From NCBI GenBank assembly GCA_033296885.1, contig MU863940.1, positions 142,800 through 206,799 of the forward strand: a stretch of 64,000 bases of DNA, written 5' to 3'. The DNA is from Triangularia verruculosa. Its lineage: Eukaryota > Ascomycota > Sordariomycetes > Sordariales > Podosporaceae. The position numbers and the translations under genes were made by a program. This document shows positions 9,694-20,375 of this stretch, piece after piece. The notes under the pieces are model-generated. The model was not told the origin of the DNA. It ran no database searches and worked only from the letters and a program-made list of their open reading frames with translations. How positions within the stretch are numbered: position 1 is the stretch's first letter; each line of letters begins with the position of its first letter.

Positions 9694-11974
9694 ATGGTCG
9701 CCAACCAAGATGTAAAGGCCACCCAGGCCCCGGTCATCGAGACCGACAATATCGCCGCTGTCAAGGCTTCTATTGTTTCCAGCGAGACCACCGATGCTGC
9801 TTCATTAACACACCCTCTTGGTCCTATTACCGGCGAGGAAATCACCAGGGGTGCGGACCTGATCAGATCAGTCTGGCCAGAGGGCACGAAGTTGCAGTTC
9901 AAAGTCAACACTCTTCAGGAGCCAGAGAAGAAGTTGCTTGTTCCCTGGCTTGCTGCCGAGAGGGCTGGTGAGAAGCCGGCGCCGCTAGACCGCAAGTCTT
10001 TTATTGTCTATACCTTTAGAGGAACTGTAGGTTATTCTGAAAGAGAAATATGGACGGAAATGTTAACCTCGACATAGCACAATGTTCACGAGGCGGTTGT
10101 CAACCTGACTACTGGCAAGGTTGAGTTCAATGCCAAGCTTGGGCCCTTCCAGCACCCTAACAGTGATATGTCTGAGTTGGAGGAGGTTGAGAAGGCCGTG
10201 TTGGAGATTCCTGAGGTCAAGGCCGAGATTGAGAAGCTTGGCCTTCCCGAGGGAGCTGTGGTTGTTATGGATCCATGGATCTATGGCATGGCTTCCCCAT
10301 GCCTCGCATGCTCGTGTATGGCAAGGGGCTAACAGAGTTGCAGGCGCCGACGGCCTCAAGGAGGGCAAGTTTGACGACGACAAGCGCATCATGCAATGCA
10401 ACCTCTACCTTCGCGACCCCAACAACTCTTCTGAGGTGGACAGCTGCCACTATTCCTTCCCTCTGCCTGTTTCGCCCGTCATCGACCCCGCCACCCTTGA
10501 GCTTGTCCATATCGACATCATGCCTACCGGCCACGATGAGACCACCAAGCCTTTCACCTACAAGGAACGCCCAGCGAACGAGTACATCCCTGAAGCCAAC
10601 ACCATGCGCACTGACCTCAAGCCTCTCCAGGTCGTACAACCCGAAGGCGCCTCCTTCAGTGTCGAGCCCTTCTCTGAGCTCGGTCGCACACTGAAGTGGC
10701 AGAAATGGGACTTCAAGGTTGGCTTCAACCAGAGAGAAGGCATGGTACTTTACGACGTCCACTACGACAACCGTCCACTCTTTTACCGTTTGTCGCTGTC
10801 TGATATGGCCATACCATATGGCGACCCACGCAATCCGTTTCACCGCAAGTGTGCCTTTGATCTCGGTGATGTCGGTGCCGGTTTGACTGCCAACAACCTC
10901 CAACTCGGCTGCGACTGCCTTGGCAGCATCTACTACATCTCCTCCATTCTCGGCAATGCCCAAGGTAAGCCCGTCGACGCTCCCAATGTCGTCTGCATCC
11001 ACGAGCAGGACTCTGGTCTTCTGTGGAAGCACACGAACTACCGCACCAACCGCGCCGTTGTCGTCCGCAACCGTGAACTCGTCCTGCAGTCTATCTTGAC
11101 TGTCAGCAACTACGAGTACATCCTTGCTTTCATTTTCAATCAGGCTGGCGACATTACCTACGAGGTCCGCGCCACTGGTATCCTCTCTACCCAGCCCCTT
11201 GACCTCGAGCTTACCGAAGTCCCCCACCCCTTCGGTACTGTCGTCCACCCCGGTGTGCTTGGCGGTTACCATCAGCACTTCTTCTCCCTCCGTGTTGATC
11301 CCATGGTAGGTGGTCACGGTAACCTGATTGCGTACGACGAGGCCGAGGCCCTTCCTCGCGACCCCAAGCTCAACCCTCACGGTCACGGGTACATTGTTAA
11401 GAACACAACCATCGACACCACTGGTGGTTACGATCTCGATCCAAGCAAGAACAGGACGTTCAAGATTCTGAACCCATCGGTCAAGAACACCGTCAATAAG
11501 CTCCCAGTGGGCTACAAAGTTCACGTCCCGCCTTTCCAGCCTATCCTTGCCGACAAGGACAGCTACCACTACAAGCGCGCCGAGTTCGCCGACCGCAGCT
11601 TCTACGTTACAAAGTATGCGGAAGGTGAGCTGTTCGCGGGAGGCAAGTACACCAACCAAAGCCACGGCGGAACTGGCGTGCGGAGCTGGGCTGAGAGGAA
11701 GGAGGACTTGCTGAAGGAGCAGGACCCAGTCTTGTGGGTGAATTTTGGCATCAACCATATTCCTAGAGTGGAGGACTTCCCAGTCATGCCTGCTGAGATG
11801 CTCAGAGTGATGCTGAGACCAGTCAACTTCTTTGACAAGAACCCAGCGCTGGATGTGCCATCTTCCAAGCAGAGCTTCAACCGCAGCACTGCACTCAATA
11901 CTGAGGATGAGCTGGCGAAGAAGGTGGATGGGTTGGCGGTTACTGGTAGTGAGATGAAGGGGTGCTGTTCTTAG
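9694..11974 (+). CDS. Copper-containing primary amine oxidase
   Basis: Three exons (9694-10026, 10078-10285, 10344-11974) give 723 aa, the usual size for fungal copper amine oxidases. The enzyme oxidises primary amines to aldehydes with release of ammonia and hydrogen peroxide, using copper and a topaquinone made from its own tyrosine. Visible residues: the topaquinone motif NYEY (precursor Tyr437), the catalytic base region AFDLGD (Asp353), the copper ligands HQH (His490, His492), and the third His in INHIPRVEDFP (His652). The N-terminal region has HPLGPITGEEI, matching the first N2-type domain. Intron 1 is 51 nt (GTAGGT...CATAG). Intron 2 is 58 nt and appears to be GC-AG (GCATGG donor, CTAAC branch, TTGCAG acceptor); it alone joins DPWIYG to ADGLKEGKFDDDKR. 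The C-terminus ends CCS, so no classical PTS1 peroxisomal signal is seen. A 497-codon antisense frame is a shadow. Confidence 0.93.
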
Positions 11975-12361
11975 ACACTTGTCTCATAGGTGTTATTTGA
12001 AGGGCGCTTTTCTTTTCTTTTTTCTGGATTTACATATGCATTAGGCGTGGTTTGATATTGGATACCAAACAATTCCATTTTATGGTTTCGTACATCTTGG
12101 CATCTGGAACGGGTGATGATCTCTGGATGACTGATGTTCTGGAATTTGCAAACAGGTGACCTTCCGTCGAGAGGCTGCTAGTCGATCACGGGTGGTGGTG
12201 GACTGTGATGTAATGGATGCGGGGTTGATGGGAGCACAGAGATCAGACCTCAAAAGCTTGGGTTGACCACCCGAGAGTCAGTTGGCTGGGTCCTACACTG
12301 CTTGCGAAACAGAACATCAATTTTGCTTCAACATTGGATCTTTCGAGGAGATACTGTCAAA
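11975..12361. other. Intergenic
   Basis: 3' region of the amine oxidase (T-rich CTTTTCTTTTCTTTTTTC) and promoter of the Dabb gene. No other feature seen. Confidence 0.5.
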
Positions 12362-12832
12362 ATGGGCGTCATCCACGTCGTCATGTTCAGCTTTAAACCA
12401 TTGGCAACACCAGAGGAGGTCCAAGGGGTCAGTCAACCACAAAGCTAATTACCTGGCACAATCACCTCTCGTGCCCTCAGCTATCCATCATGAGACTAAC
12501 AGTTTGATAGTTCTGCCGCGATCTCCTGGCCCTCAAAGAGAGCTGCGTCCATCCAGACACGAACCGGCCGTACATGAAGAACATTACGGGAGGGGTGAAT
12601 ACCCATATGAGTGAGGCACAGGTATGCCTTCCTCGTCTTGGCTGTTATCTGACCCGAAGACTGATGGAGTACCCAGGACAGAGTGACCCACGCATTCGTG
12701 AGCGAGTTTGACTGTGACGAAGACAGGGAATATTATCTCAAAACAGACCCGGCGTATGCTGCGTTCTGGGATGGTGCGAAGGGGATTGTGGAGAAGACAC
12801 AGGTGGTGGGATTTCAGCCTGGGGAGTTTTGA
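12362..12832 (+). CDS. Stress-responsive A/B barrel (Dabb) domain protein
   Basis: Three exons (12362-12427, 12511-12621, 12677-12832) give 110 aa, the normal size of a single Dabb domain. Start MGVIHVVMFSFKP is the family's first beta strand. The middle exon encodes FCRDLLALKESCVHP and GGVNTHMSEAQ. The last exon encodes RVTHAFVSEFDCDEDREYYL, then DPAYAAFWDGAKGIVEKTQVVGFQPGEF, matching the VxxFxPG end of the family. Introns have GTCAGT...GATAG with branch GACTAAC (83 nt) and GTATGC...CCCAG (55 nt). These proteins are small dimeric ferredoxin-like barrels, some of which are polyketide cyclases; substrate is unknown here. Confidence 0.88.
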
Positions 12833-13423
12833 TTGATACCAATGACCGGACTATGTCAATACATCTCTTGCTGTGTTAATAAAGCGCCGTTGATTTTGAT
12901 ACTGTTCTCATTGCGAGGGTCGGCACCCGGGTCGTAGTTGCCGCTGTCAATGTCGGCCCTGCTGGAGCTCAAAGCTTAACAGTTGCTCACCCCGCAGCAT
13001 TGAACCACAAGGGTGCATATCCACCTGTGATTGGCCAGCCGGCATGGCCAGACGTCATTTAGCCCCACACCCTCCTGGCCTTCAGACCGACCCAGTGCGA
13101 CCCTCAGCCCGGCAAGCCGTCGGCCTTTCTTTGGGATGGGAACAGCGCATGCAAGTCCACCGAGCGATACTTTCCCCCGTTTCATCTGCCTGTTTCTGAT
13201 CATTATCTCCATCGCGTTGCTTGCTTGTCCTATTGCCTGTTCAGCATCAACTTCCAGCAACAGCGAGCCTGCCCGACGCGTCGATCAAAGCATCAACTTC
13301 GCCTTGTAATTATTTGCCGGCATCACCGGAACACGACCTGAGCACAGTTTCCGACTCGCGACCCTGTTACAAAGATACCTTCAGCCTCACACGAGCTCAA
13401 ACCCACACCCAAACAACATCAAG
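12833..13423. other. Intergenic, promoter region
   Basis: No gene supported. The final bases are a CA/CT-rich leader before the ATG at 13424. An in-frame open stretch starting at 13221 is not part of the protein because its frame is cut by the first intron. Confidence 0.45.
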
Positions 13424-14903
13424 ATGTCGCAGACCTCCCATCCAACCCTCATCAATCTCCCACAACCCCCTTCCAACCCCGAGACCCCCGAGATTCCGTA
13501 CGTACTCCTTTCTTGTTGTTCCTCAACGGTTCCCTTACTTACACTCTGCCAGCGGAACCCCGACATCCACAACCACTTCTCTCTCCGCGCTTTCCACAAC
13601 CGCGATCAAGGACGGCCACAAAGGCACCGTCCATCACCACCCTTCCTACCGCGGGCCCCCGCAATATGATCCCTCCAATTCCTCCCTCGAAGCCGAGCGC
13701 GCCGACCGCATCTCTCGCCTTACCGGCCTAGCCCCAGCTGCCTACTCCCGCCAGCAGCAACAACTCAGAGGGCAGTCCGCCCAGCCCTTCTCTCAGACCC
13801 AGACACAGCAATTCCAACCGCCGACCGGGATAGCTTACTTCGATGCTCAGGGACAACCACAGATGCAGAACAAAATGAGCACAGTCGGCTCAGCCTCCGC
13901 AACCGAAGCTTCCGCTTCCATCGGCGCGGGTAGTGTTAGTGGGATGAGTCGCACGACGACAATGCGGGGAAGAGGGGAGGATGGCGATGATGATATGCTC
14001 ACCGAGATGGATAGCGCTAGTGTTGCGGGGGCTAGCCACTACACCAATATGGGGCCGGACGATGATATGATGATGGATGATGACAGTATCAGTAGGAGGA
14101 GCGCAGGGACGTATGATGAAGAGGATGATGGTAGAGAAAGCCTGGTTGGTTTCGGAGAGGGCGCCGGGAGCACCGTCAGTGGCCCTATCTATCATCGGCG
14201 GGGGATGCCGAGTACTGGGGGAGTGGGACAGCAGGGATTGGAGAGGAGTAATTCTGGGTTCAGTGAGGCTGCTCCTGCTTCGAATCATCTGGGGATGACA
14301 GCGAGGAATAACAATACCAGCTCAGGGGCTGGTATTGTAAGACCATTCTCCAATCCACGACTGTCAGATAACAACAACAACAACAACAACAGCAACAATA
14401 ACGGGAGCAACAGCGACACCCCCATCAGTCAGACCGCCGCAGGAGAGATAGAGCGAGCGAGAATGGTGGATGGTGTCGCATTCGAAGGAACGGTGGCTGC
14501 TGCCCAGGGTGCTACAGTACCGGGGAGCGTGGGCGATGATGTGTTTGTCGATACTACGACGGGGGGCCCGGTGCCCATGCAACAGCCGATGGCGCACCCG
14601 ACGAGTGCAATTAGAGAGACACAGCAGCCAGGCTCGCATCAGCATGTTGCTCAACAGCAGGCTTTGGCTTTCGCACAGCAGCAACATCAACAGCGGAGCA
14701 ATGTGGGTATCACTTCGCCCAGCGCGCTGTCGGTTGGGTCTGGCTCTACCGGCACTGGGGCGAACTCGAGAGAGGCTGCCGAGAGGATCATCAGGGAACA
14801 ATTTGGAGGTGGTGATGGGCCAGGAAGAGGGACCGGAGGTCCATTAGGGAGCCCCAGAGGTGATGGGCAACGTCTTGGAAGATTCTATTTTGAGGAGCGT
14901 TGA
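13424..14903 (+). CDS. Large disordered Gln/Asn/Ser-rich protein
   Basis: Two exons (13424-13497, 13553-14903) with a 55-nt intron (GTACGT...GCCAG) give 474 aa. The N-terminal conserved-looking part is TTAIKDGHKGTVHHH, then LEAERADRISRLTGL. The rest is low complexity: polyQ patches, an acidic Met/Asp run (DDDMMMDDD), a polyAsn run at about 14370-14400, and Ser/Gly-rich linkers. The very end is ordered again: SREAAERIIREQF and RLGRFYFEER. No catalytic or DNA-binding domain recognised. The conserved ends with a disordered middle suggest a scaffold or regulatory protein, which is inference only. The polyAsn tract is encoded by repeated AAC/AAT codons. Confidence 0.65.
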
Positions 14904-15924
14904 GGTTGGTGAGATCTGCCTGTCCATCTCGGCTGGACTCGAGACCAGGCATGGAAGAATGTTGTACTTTCTAGACGACCTGGGTCGTCATTGTCTTTGC
15001 TATCAGTGGCCTCGGCGCTTGGTATGGTCATCCGGAAATGGATGGGTAGTGGTGTTGCTACGTGTGTACTGTAGTCATGTATTGGCATCGATGCGGATGT
15101 CGTCTTTTCTACGGCCCTAGCCCAGAATACCAGATTTGTTCATGTGTCATCGATCAACAGGCCATGCCCCTGGTGTGTGTTTCAGCTTCTTGAGCCTTGA
15201 TGGTCCTCGTGTTCTCGTGGGGCGGTCATTCGGCGAGTCTGGCGGGGTCTGTGCCGGTGAGAGCGTCCAGATGGAGGAGGGAACAGTTGGTGTTGGCTGC
15301 AGTGGATAGCACTGAATCTCATCCCATGTGACTGCGCGCGCAAGCTGACACTGCGAAATGCCTCAACTGGCGCCATGGATCAGTGGTGGTGCCAACGCGT
15401 GTTTTGAGACGTTTGAGGGAATCTACGCTATCCTCCTCCAGTATCCCTATCTCCGTCAGCACAAGACTGAGAGTAATCGCCCTCCGTTCCTTGCCCCTTA
15501 TTAAAAGACTTCCACGGCTGTTCCTTCTTCCGGGCCTTCCTCTTTACCATGGCACCCTTTGGAGTACAGTTCTGTTTTACTTACTTTAGACTCAATTTCG
15601 GATCCTTTTTTGTCAATCAGCTGCTCGTCACCCTATGCTGATAAAAAGAACGGACAGTTAGCTAGGCCTATTTAGAGGCGTTTAGCTACCTTAGATATGA
15701 TGAACTTACCCTAGAAAGGGTGGCGGCTGACTTTTGTTCAGGAGCCATGAACTGATATGAAGAGGAGTACTTTCGTGATGCGGAATGTAGGAATAAATTC
15801 CGAGACCACTGATAGTCATGCAGGTATCTAGGTAGTTAAAAACAACATTCCTACACCGTACACACCGCTCCAGTCTTAAGTACTTTATCCAGCCTGACCA
15901 CGGACCCCTTTCCACTTCATGCCA
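14904..15924. other. Intergenic
   Basis: No gene supported. Only short frames; nothing resembling a domain. Confidence 0.45.
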
Positions 15925-17342
15925 TCACCAAAAGTCTGGTTGTACCAACTTGTCAATATCAACCTCCACCGAATATGGCTCGGTGCACGGGACCCGCATA
16001 ATGCTGTTTCCCAATTGCAAGGCTGTCCTCAAGACCTGCACAGACTGTTCGGTGTAACCAAGGTCTTGCAGAACAAATGCTAGAAGAAACCGTGCTCTGA
16101 TGGCCAGACCGGGCTCACAGCTGTCCTCACTGGCTTCAAAAGCTTGAAGGGCTAACTGAACGCCCCGTAGTGCATTTTCCAGTGCCAGATGAGTGCCTTG
16201 GCGTCTCAGTACGGTAGCTCGCTTGTGGTAGGCAACACCAACACGGGGATTCTGGTCGCCAAGAAGCATTCTCCGGTACGAGAGACACCTATCGAATAGG
16301 TAGCTGCTGTGCTTCATCTATGCCATACTGTCGGAGTCTCAGGTTACCCAGCCGATACATTGTCGCAGTGGTGAAGTAGTGAGCATCTCCGAGTAAGCTC
16401 TGCTGGGCGATGAGTGCACAAGAAAGAAGACGCTCAGCCTCTTCACACTCCCCCAGGTGCAGAACATTGCGGCCCGCGTTCGATGAAACCGTGGCAAGGA
16501 GCTCCTCTGAAGCAGATGATGCTTTCTGATAAATGGTAAGTGCCTCTGTAAAATAGTCCTTAGCTTCGGCCAGACTGTTCATATCGTAGTAGTTGGTGGC
16601 CAGATTACATAAACTGTTGGCGACAACAGTGCTGTCTTCCCCGAGTAATTCCTCTCGCCATTTGATAAGGTAGCCTTCAAACTGAGATCTGTGACCTTCT
16701 GGAGCTCGTTGAAGATGTTGTGGATGACTGCCTGTTGTTGAGAACCAGAGCGCGGGTCAAATTTGGATCGTGTGCTCCCAGTGCCTTCTCGAACACATCC
16801 CTGGCGGACTGCAAGATGTCGAAAGCAGCCTTATTCAACCAACGCTCATACATGTAGTAGCCGCAGTTAGCCAATAGCTCTGCAAATCCCATGAAATCGC
16901 GGATGCAGAGTTATTGCTTTCCTTGACTGTGGCCCATCTCGAGACCTTGGACATGGTGAGCGACACGGCGACATCAATTCAAATCTTCGCCCACGGTGAG
17001 GTAGCCGCCGTCTACTTGCTTGGGGAAGCAACAGCCTAACAAGCGGAGCACCTTGTCGAAGTTTTCTTTCCATTGTTGCGGCGTCCAGTGTCTCACAACC
17101 GCCCAGCGAACCAATCTGTGCATCTTTAATACCCCTTTCTCGGCATCTCTTTCCAGCAACGGACGCTTCGTCAGTTCCGCAAGAGCCTGATGATATACGG
17201 AAACCCTCTGCCATGACTGTGTCGATCCAGTCGCTGGATTGCGAACGAGACTCTCCTCGATGGAAATCCGTGTTAAACAGGCAAAGAAAATTGAGAAGTT
17301 GGGTGGCAACACCATCTCCAAGGGATGCTTAAGATTGATCAA
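15925..17342 (-). pseudogene. Relic of a STAND/NLR protein: winged-helix end and TPR domain
   Basis: Several minus-strand frames in order encode parts of one protein. 17342-16974 resembles the winged-helix region after an NB-ARC domain (ALAELTKRPLLERDAEKG, KMHRLVRWAVVRHWT, QWKENFDKVLRLLGCCFP). 16892-16677 follows with ELLANCGYYMYERWLNKAAFD. 16582-16289 and 16317-15925 encode kinesin-light-chain-like TPRs (EAKDYFTEALTIYQKA, GECEEAERLLSCAL, LLGDAHYFTTATMYRLGNLR, LLGDQNPRVGVAYHKRA). Joins between frames lack convincing introns at most points, so frameshifts are likely. The NB-ARC P-loop is absent. An N-terminal hydrolase fragment of the same type lies just upstream (17570-17765), separated by an A+T-rich repeat. 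I read this as a decayed hydrolase/NB-ARC/TPR NLR gene. Confidence 0.65.
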
Positions 17343-17375
17343 AGATGTTGTAAAACTGTAGCTCGTAGTTGAAGT

Positions 17376-17569
17376 ATGAAGATACCTGGAGTAAGCTTAG
17401 ATGAAGTATTTTACCTGAGCATACTATATCCTCTATCCGAGCTTAATGTATATTTTATCTCAACTTATAAACTGCTTTATCCCAGTATATTATATAATCT
17501 ATCCCAACTTATTATCTCCGTAATCCCAGCTTATTATACAATCTATCCCAGCATGCTTAAAGCTATATA
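17376..17569. repeat. A+T-rich degenerate tandem repeat at NLR relic breakpoint
   Basis: Imperfect copies of a unit containing CTATCCCAGCTTATTATA (variants TATCCCAGTATATTATA, CTATCCCAACTTATTAT, AATCCCAGCTTATTATA) repeat every 25-35 bases. It sits exactly between the hydrolase part and the TPR part of the NLR relic, where the NB-ARC domain should be. Confidence 0.6.
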
Positions 17570-17765
17570 AGCTGAGATCAAAAATAGTGAGGGAATTATT
17601 AGCAGAACCGTCAATCTTACAACTGGAGATCGAGCTGGCATTGTATCCAAACCAAAGTATACAAGCGTCTGGAATTATAAGAGGGAGAAGAGCGCGGGGC
17701 CAGAAAATGTTGTTACTCGAAGTCCATGTTTTCTTGGAGTGACCGTTGAGGCCATGAGCAAGCAC
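17570..17765 (-). pseudogene. N-terminal alpha/beta-hydrolase (SesB-like) fragment of the NLR relic
   Basis: The minus frame encodes AHGLNGHSKKTWTSSNNIFW, then PRALLPLIIPDACILWFGYNA. This is the start of the SesB/DUF676-type hydrolase domain placed first in many fungal NLRs (VHGLNGHP.KTW...FW.RDLLP...R.L.FGY). The match ends at the repeat at 17376-17569, so the nucleophile motif and the NB-ARC domain are missing. Same strand and order as the TPR relic downstream. Confidence 0.7.
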
Positions 17766-18367
17766 GATACTAAGGTATATAATGCATCAGCTTTGACGAT
17801 AACGCATGCAGAAGGGCCGGAAGGCCTTGAAATGATTTACTCCATAGATTAGATCTGGGCGCCCACACCATGGTCAACTCGACTGGATCAGCATGTCCTG
17901 ATGCCTCGGGCGGCACGGTGGCGGTAGACGCCATGTGTAGGTACATTGTGAAGACGGCAGGCTTGTAGCAAATGATCGGAGAGGATCCAACTCGACAAGC
18001 CTTGTATTGACCGTGGTTGGTTGAGGGAGAAGATCGAGAGCCAGAAATCCTGCGAGGTACGCGGCTCTTATAAACACCACTCCCACACCACCAACTCCAA
18101 CATCGGAACCGATCCTCACATCAAGTCATTCTCGACTACCGTACTCAATGAATCTGTCGAGGCTTGGGCTTGGATGTTTTTTGGTTGTGTCTAACCACCT
18201 GAGTGACCAACTCGTATATTCAGAGATGGGTGTGAAGACTGTGGAGGGTTCAGCCACGACTTTGTGTATAGTATGATATCACTAGATCCATGCCGTGCAT
18301 CTCCGGTAAGAAAAAGCACTTGCCAACATCTCCCACTCTTGGGCCCCGATATCGGCAGCTCAAAGTC
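17766..18367. other. Intergenic
   Basis: No gene supported. It presumably includes the former promoter of the NLR relic. Confidence 0.4.
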
Positions 18368-18589
18368 TTAGTTCGATCCTCGGGCGGGGCGTTGGAGGAC
18401 ATGTTGGAGCTGTGACCCCAGAAGCAAGTAGGTAGGGTTTCTGCACTTAGTCCTGCACGTGCAAGCCTGTTGCCGCTTCAGGGCGCGCAGTCTGTCGAGC
18501 TCCTCGTTGGACAGCTCACGCGTGTGCTCGAACTTGCAGTCGGTCGTTTGGCACCCGACCCCCAGGTAATGATATTGACAAAGCTTCAT
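18368..18589 (-). pseudogene. CCCH zinc-finger protein fragment
   Basis: 73-codon minus frame beginning MKLCQYHYLGVGCQTTDC, then KFEHTRELSNEELDRLRALKR. The first finger reads C-x8-C-x4-C-x3-H (one residue shorter than the usual x5 spacing). A second finger appears to start at ACTCRTKCRNPT, but the matching TCFWGH sequence lies in another frame, so the second finger is frameshifted. The usual conserved linker between the two fingers is present. Such tandem CCCH proteins bind RNA. Upstream exons were not found, so this is a relic or a badly fragmented gene. Confidence 0.45.
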
Positions 18590-20375
18590 CGAGCCTGGAT
18601 TCCGAAGGTCTGATACCCGGTTTAAAGTAGTAGTTTAAAGTAGTAGTTTGAAGTGGTGGTACAGTGGTCGAGCCCTATAAAACAGTGGCCTACGTGCTAT
18701 ATTTCAAGAGCTTTCTTCTACGCGCGAAGGCTTGAATAGCCATCTGAATAGCCATTTGCATAGCTATTTAAATAGAATTGCAGGTTGGTAAGTGAACCTT
18801 TGGAATAGAAATTGGGCCTTTGGACTGGAAGCCAGCGATTCCAGCTATACTATCAAGTTTGGTGGTGGTTGTGCTGGTGTAGTCGAAATATTGTTGCATG
18901 ACTTGGCACGAAATGGAGGTTGATTTTGGTGTGTTTTGACACTTTTCCGATGCAGCCTTATTACCTGAACGGGCTAGCGGCGTTTTGGGTAGAGAGCCTA
19001 GGTAAGGCGTCTTGGGCAGAGAGCTAGGTAAGGCGTTTTGTCTACCTTAGCCACCCTCGTTTGACGAGCCCCATCCGTCAACACAGGAAATCCAGTCAGC
19101 ACCTCAGCTATGATCCACTATCTATGCTGAAAAATTCCCGTAAACACACTAAGAGGGAGATATAAAGAGCAGACAATGTTTATTAAAGGTAGTCAGGTAC
19201 TTAGGTTAGCGCACACATGAAATGTTGAGCTTGTTTCACAGGATATCTCAGCTTCCAACTGGGCCAACTCAAGTCACATCGGTATAGATTGGCATCACCT
19301 AGGTAAGTATGTTACAAAATGACATGAAGCAGCCCTTGGAGCTATCTCTTAGAAAAGTCTAGTTTGAAGATAGGTGAGTGCATGTGACCCAACCAGGACC
19401 GAACAACCCATTAATGTTTTACATCCTAGGCGCACATCTACGGTGGAGCTGACTAAAACAGCCGACCCAAGCATGGAACATGAACCTCCAGCGAGCCGGT
19501 ATGTCTGATACCATCAATTGATGGGCTGATAGTATGTATCCGTTCGACTTTGACAACAGCTACTGTGACCTCAGGCACCTCAGGCAGAGGTCTCATTCTG
19601 CCACACACACGGAAGCCTTACGACACCTCATCGTGCAACAAAGTATGCCTTGTCACTCATCACCGTCCCGTCGCAGACTGCTAGACCCTCTTGGTAAAGT
19701 TCGCTCATGGGAGGAATCCCCCACGCCCCTCTACTGCAGTAGGTGCTACATGTTGGTGGTTGAGACAACTTCTAGGTGAACGGGGCGCCAGCTTGGTGTA
19801 ATGCACATAGCCACCGCCACAAAGCGGTGAAATATGCGTCTGTTTTCCTTCCCATTTCCCCATCTACCAATTTACAGCACTGCACATTCGCGCTCTTGCG
19901 AATCGGCGGAATTGCATGTTCACGCGAATGCATCTGCACCCTGCTGCATTGCATTTCAATATTCTGCAAGATTTTGCAAGAGGGCACCTCGTCCTTCTCA
20001 CGAGGTACGGATTGTCGGGAGTGGACTGAGTTCTACGGTGCCTGTAGTGTGGGAAGTGCAAACTTGCAATTAATGATGTGCGGTATGTTGCAGGGCCCGG
20101 GCATTGTAAATTATGGCTTTGCCAATTCGCGGTGCATAGGTATGTTTGTTTTTCGTGCTGTCTCGCTTCTTGGAACATTGTAAAATGTGTCAAATCAAAT
20201 TTGCTCATGACCAACATGGCTTTTCGCAGTCGACCGCGATTTGCAGTTCGTGCAAAGTACTTAATGTCGTGGGGCATGCCATTATTTCCTTGCCACGGTC
20301 GTCTTGAGCTTTGTTTGGCCGTACAGATATAAGTACCCTGACCCCTCGGGTTCCCAATGCCCTCCTGATTACAAA
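18590..20375. other. Gene-poor interval upstream of the NLR gene
   Basis: No gene supported. Local repeats: three near-copies of GTTTAAAGTAGTA at 18620-18655 and two copies of GAGAGC(C)TAGGTAAGGCG near 18990-19045. A 235-codon minus frame at 19864-20571 overlaps the NLR 5' end and has no domain; I treat it as chance. The last bases before 20376 form the NLR leader. Confidence 0.45.

Noticed and set aside
10121..10343. N-terminal 75 codons of the long plus frame before 10,344
   Set aside because: They are in the wrong frame relative to exon 2 and span the proposed intron; the true start is at 9694.
10265..11758. 497-codon minus-strand open frame
   Set aside because: It is antisense to the copper amine oxidase, whose motifs and splice sites are clear; no domain in the antisense product.
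14364..14847. Frames antisense or out of phase with the polyAsn/polyGln region
   Set aside because: Produced by codon repeats (AAC/CAG/CAA) in the real gene on the plus strand.
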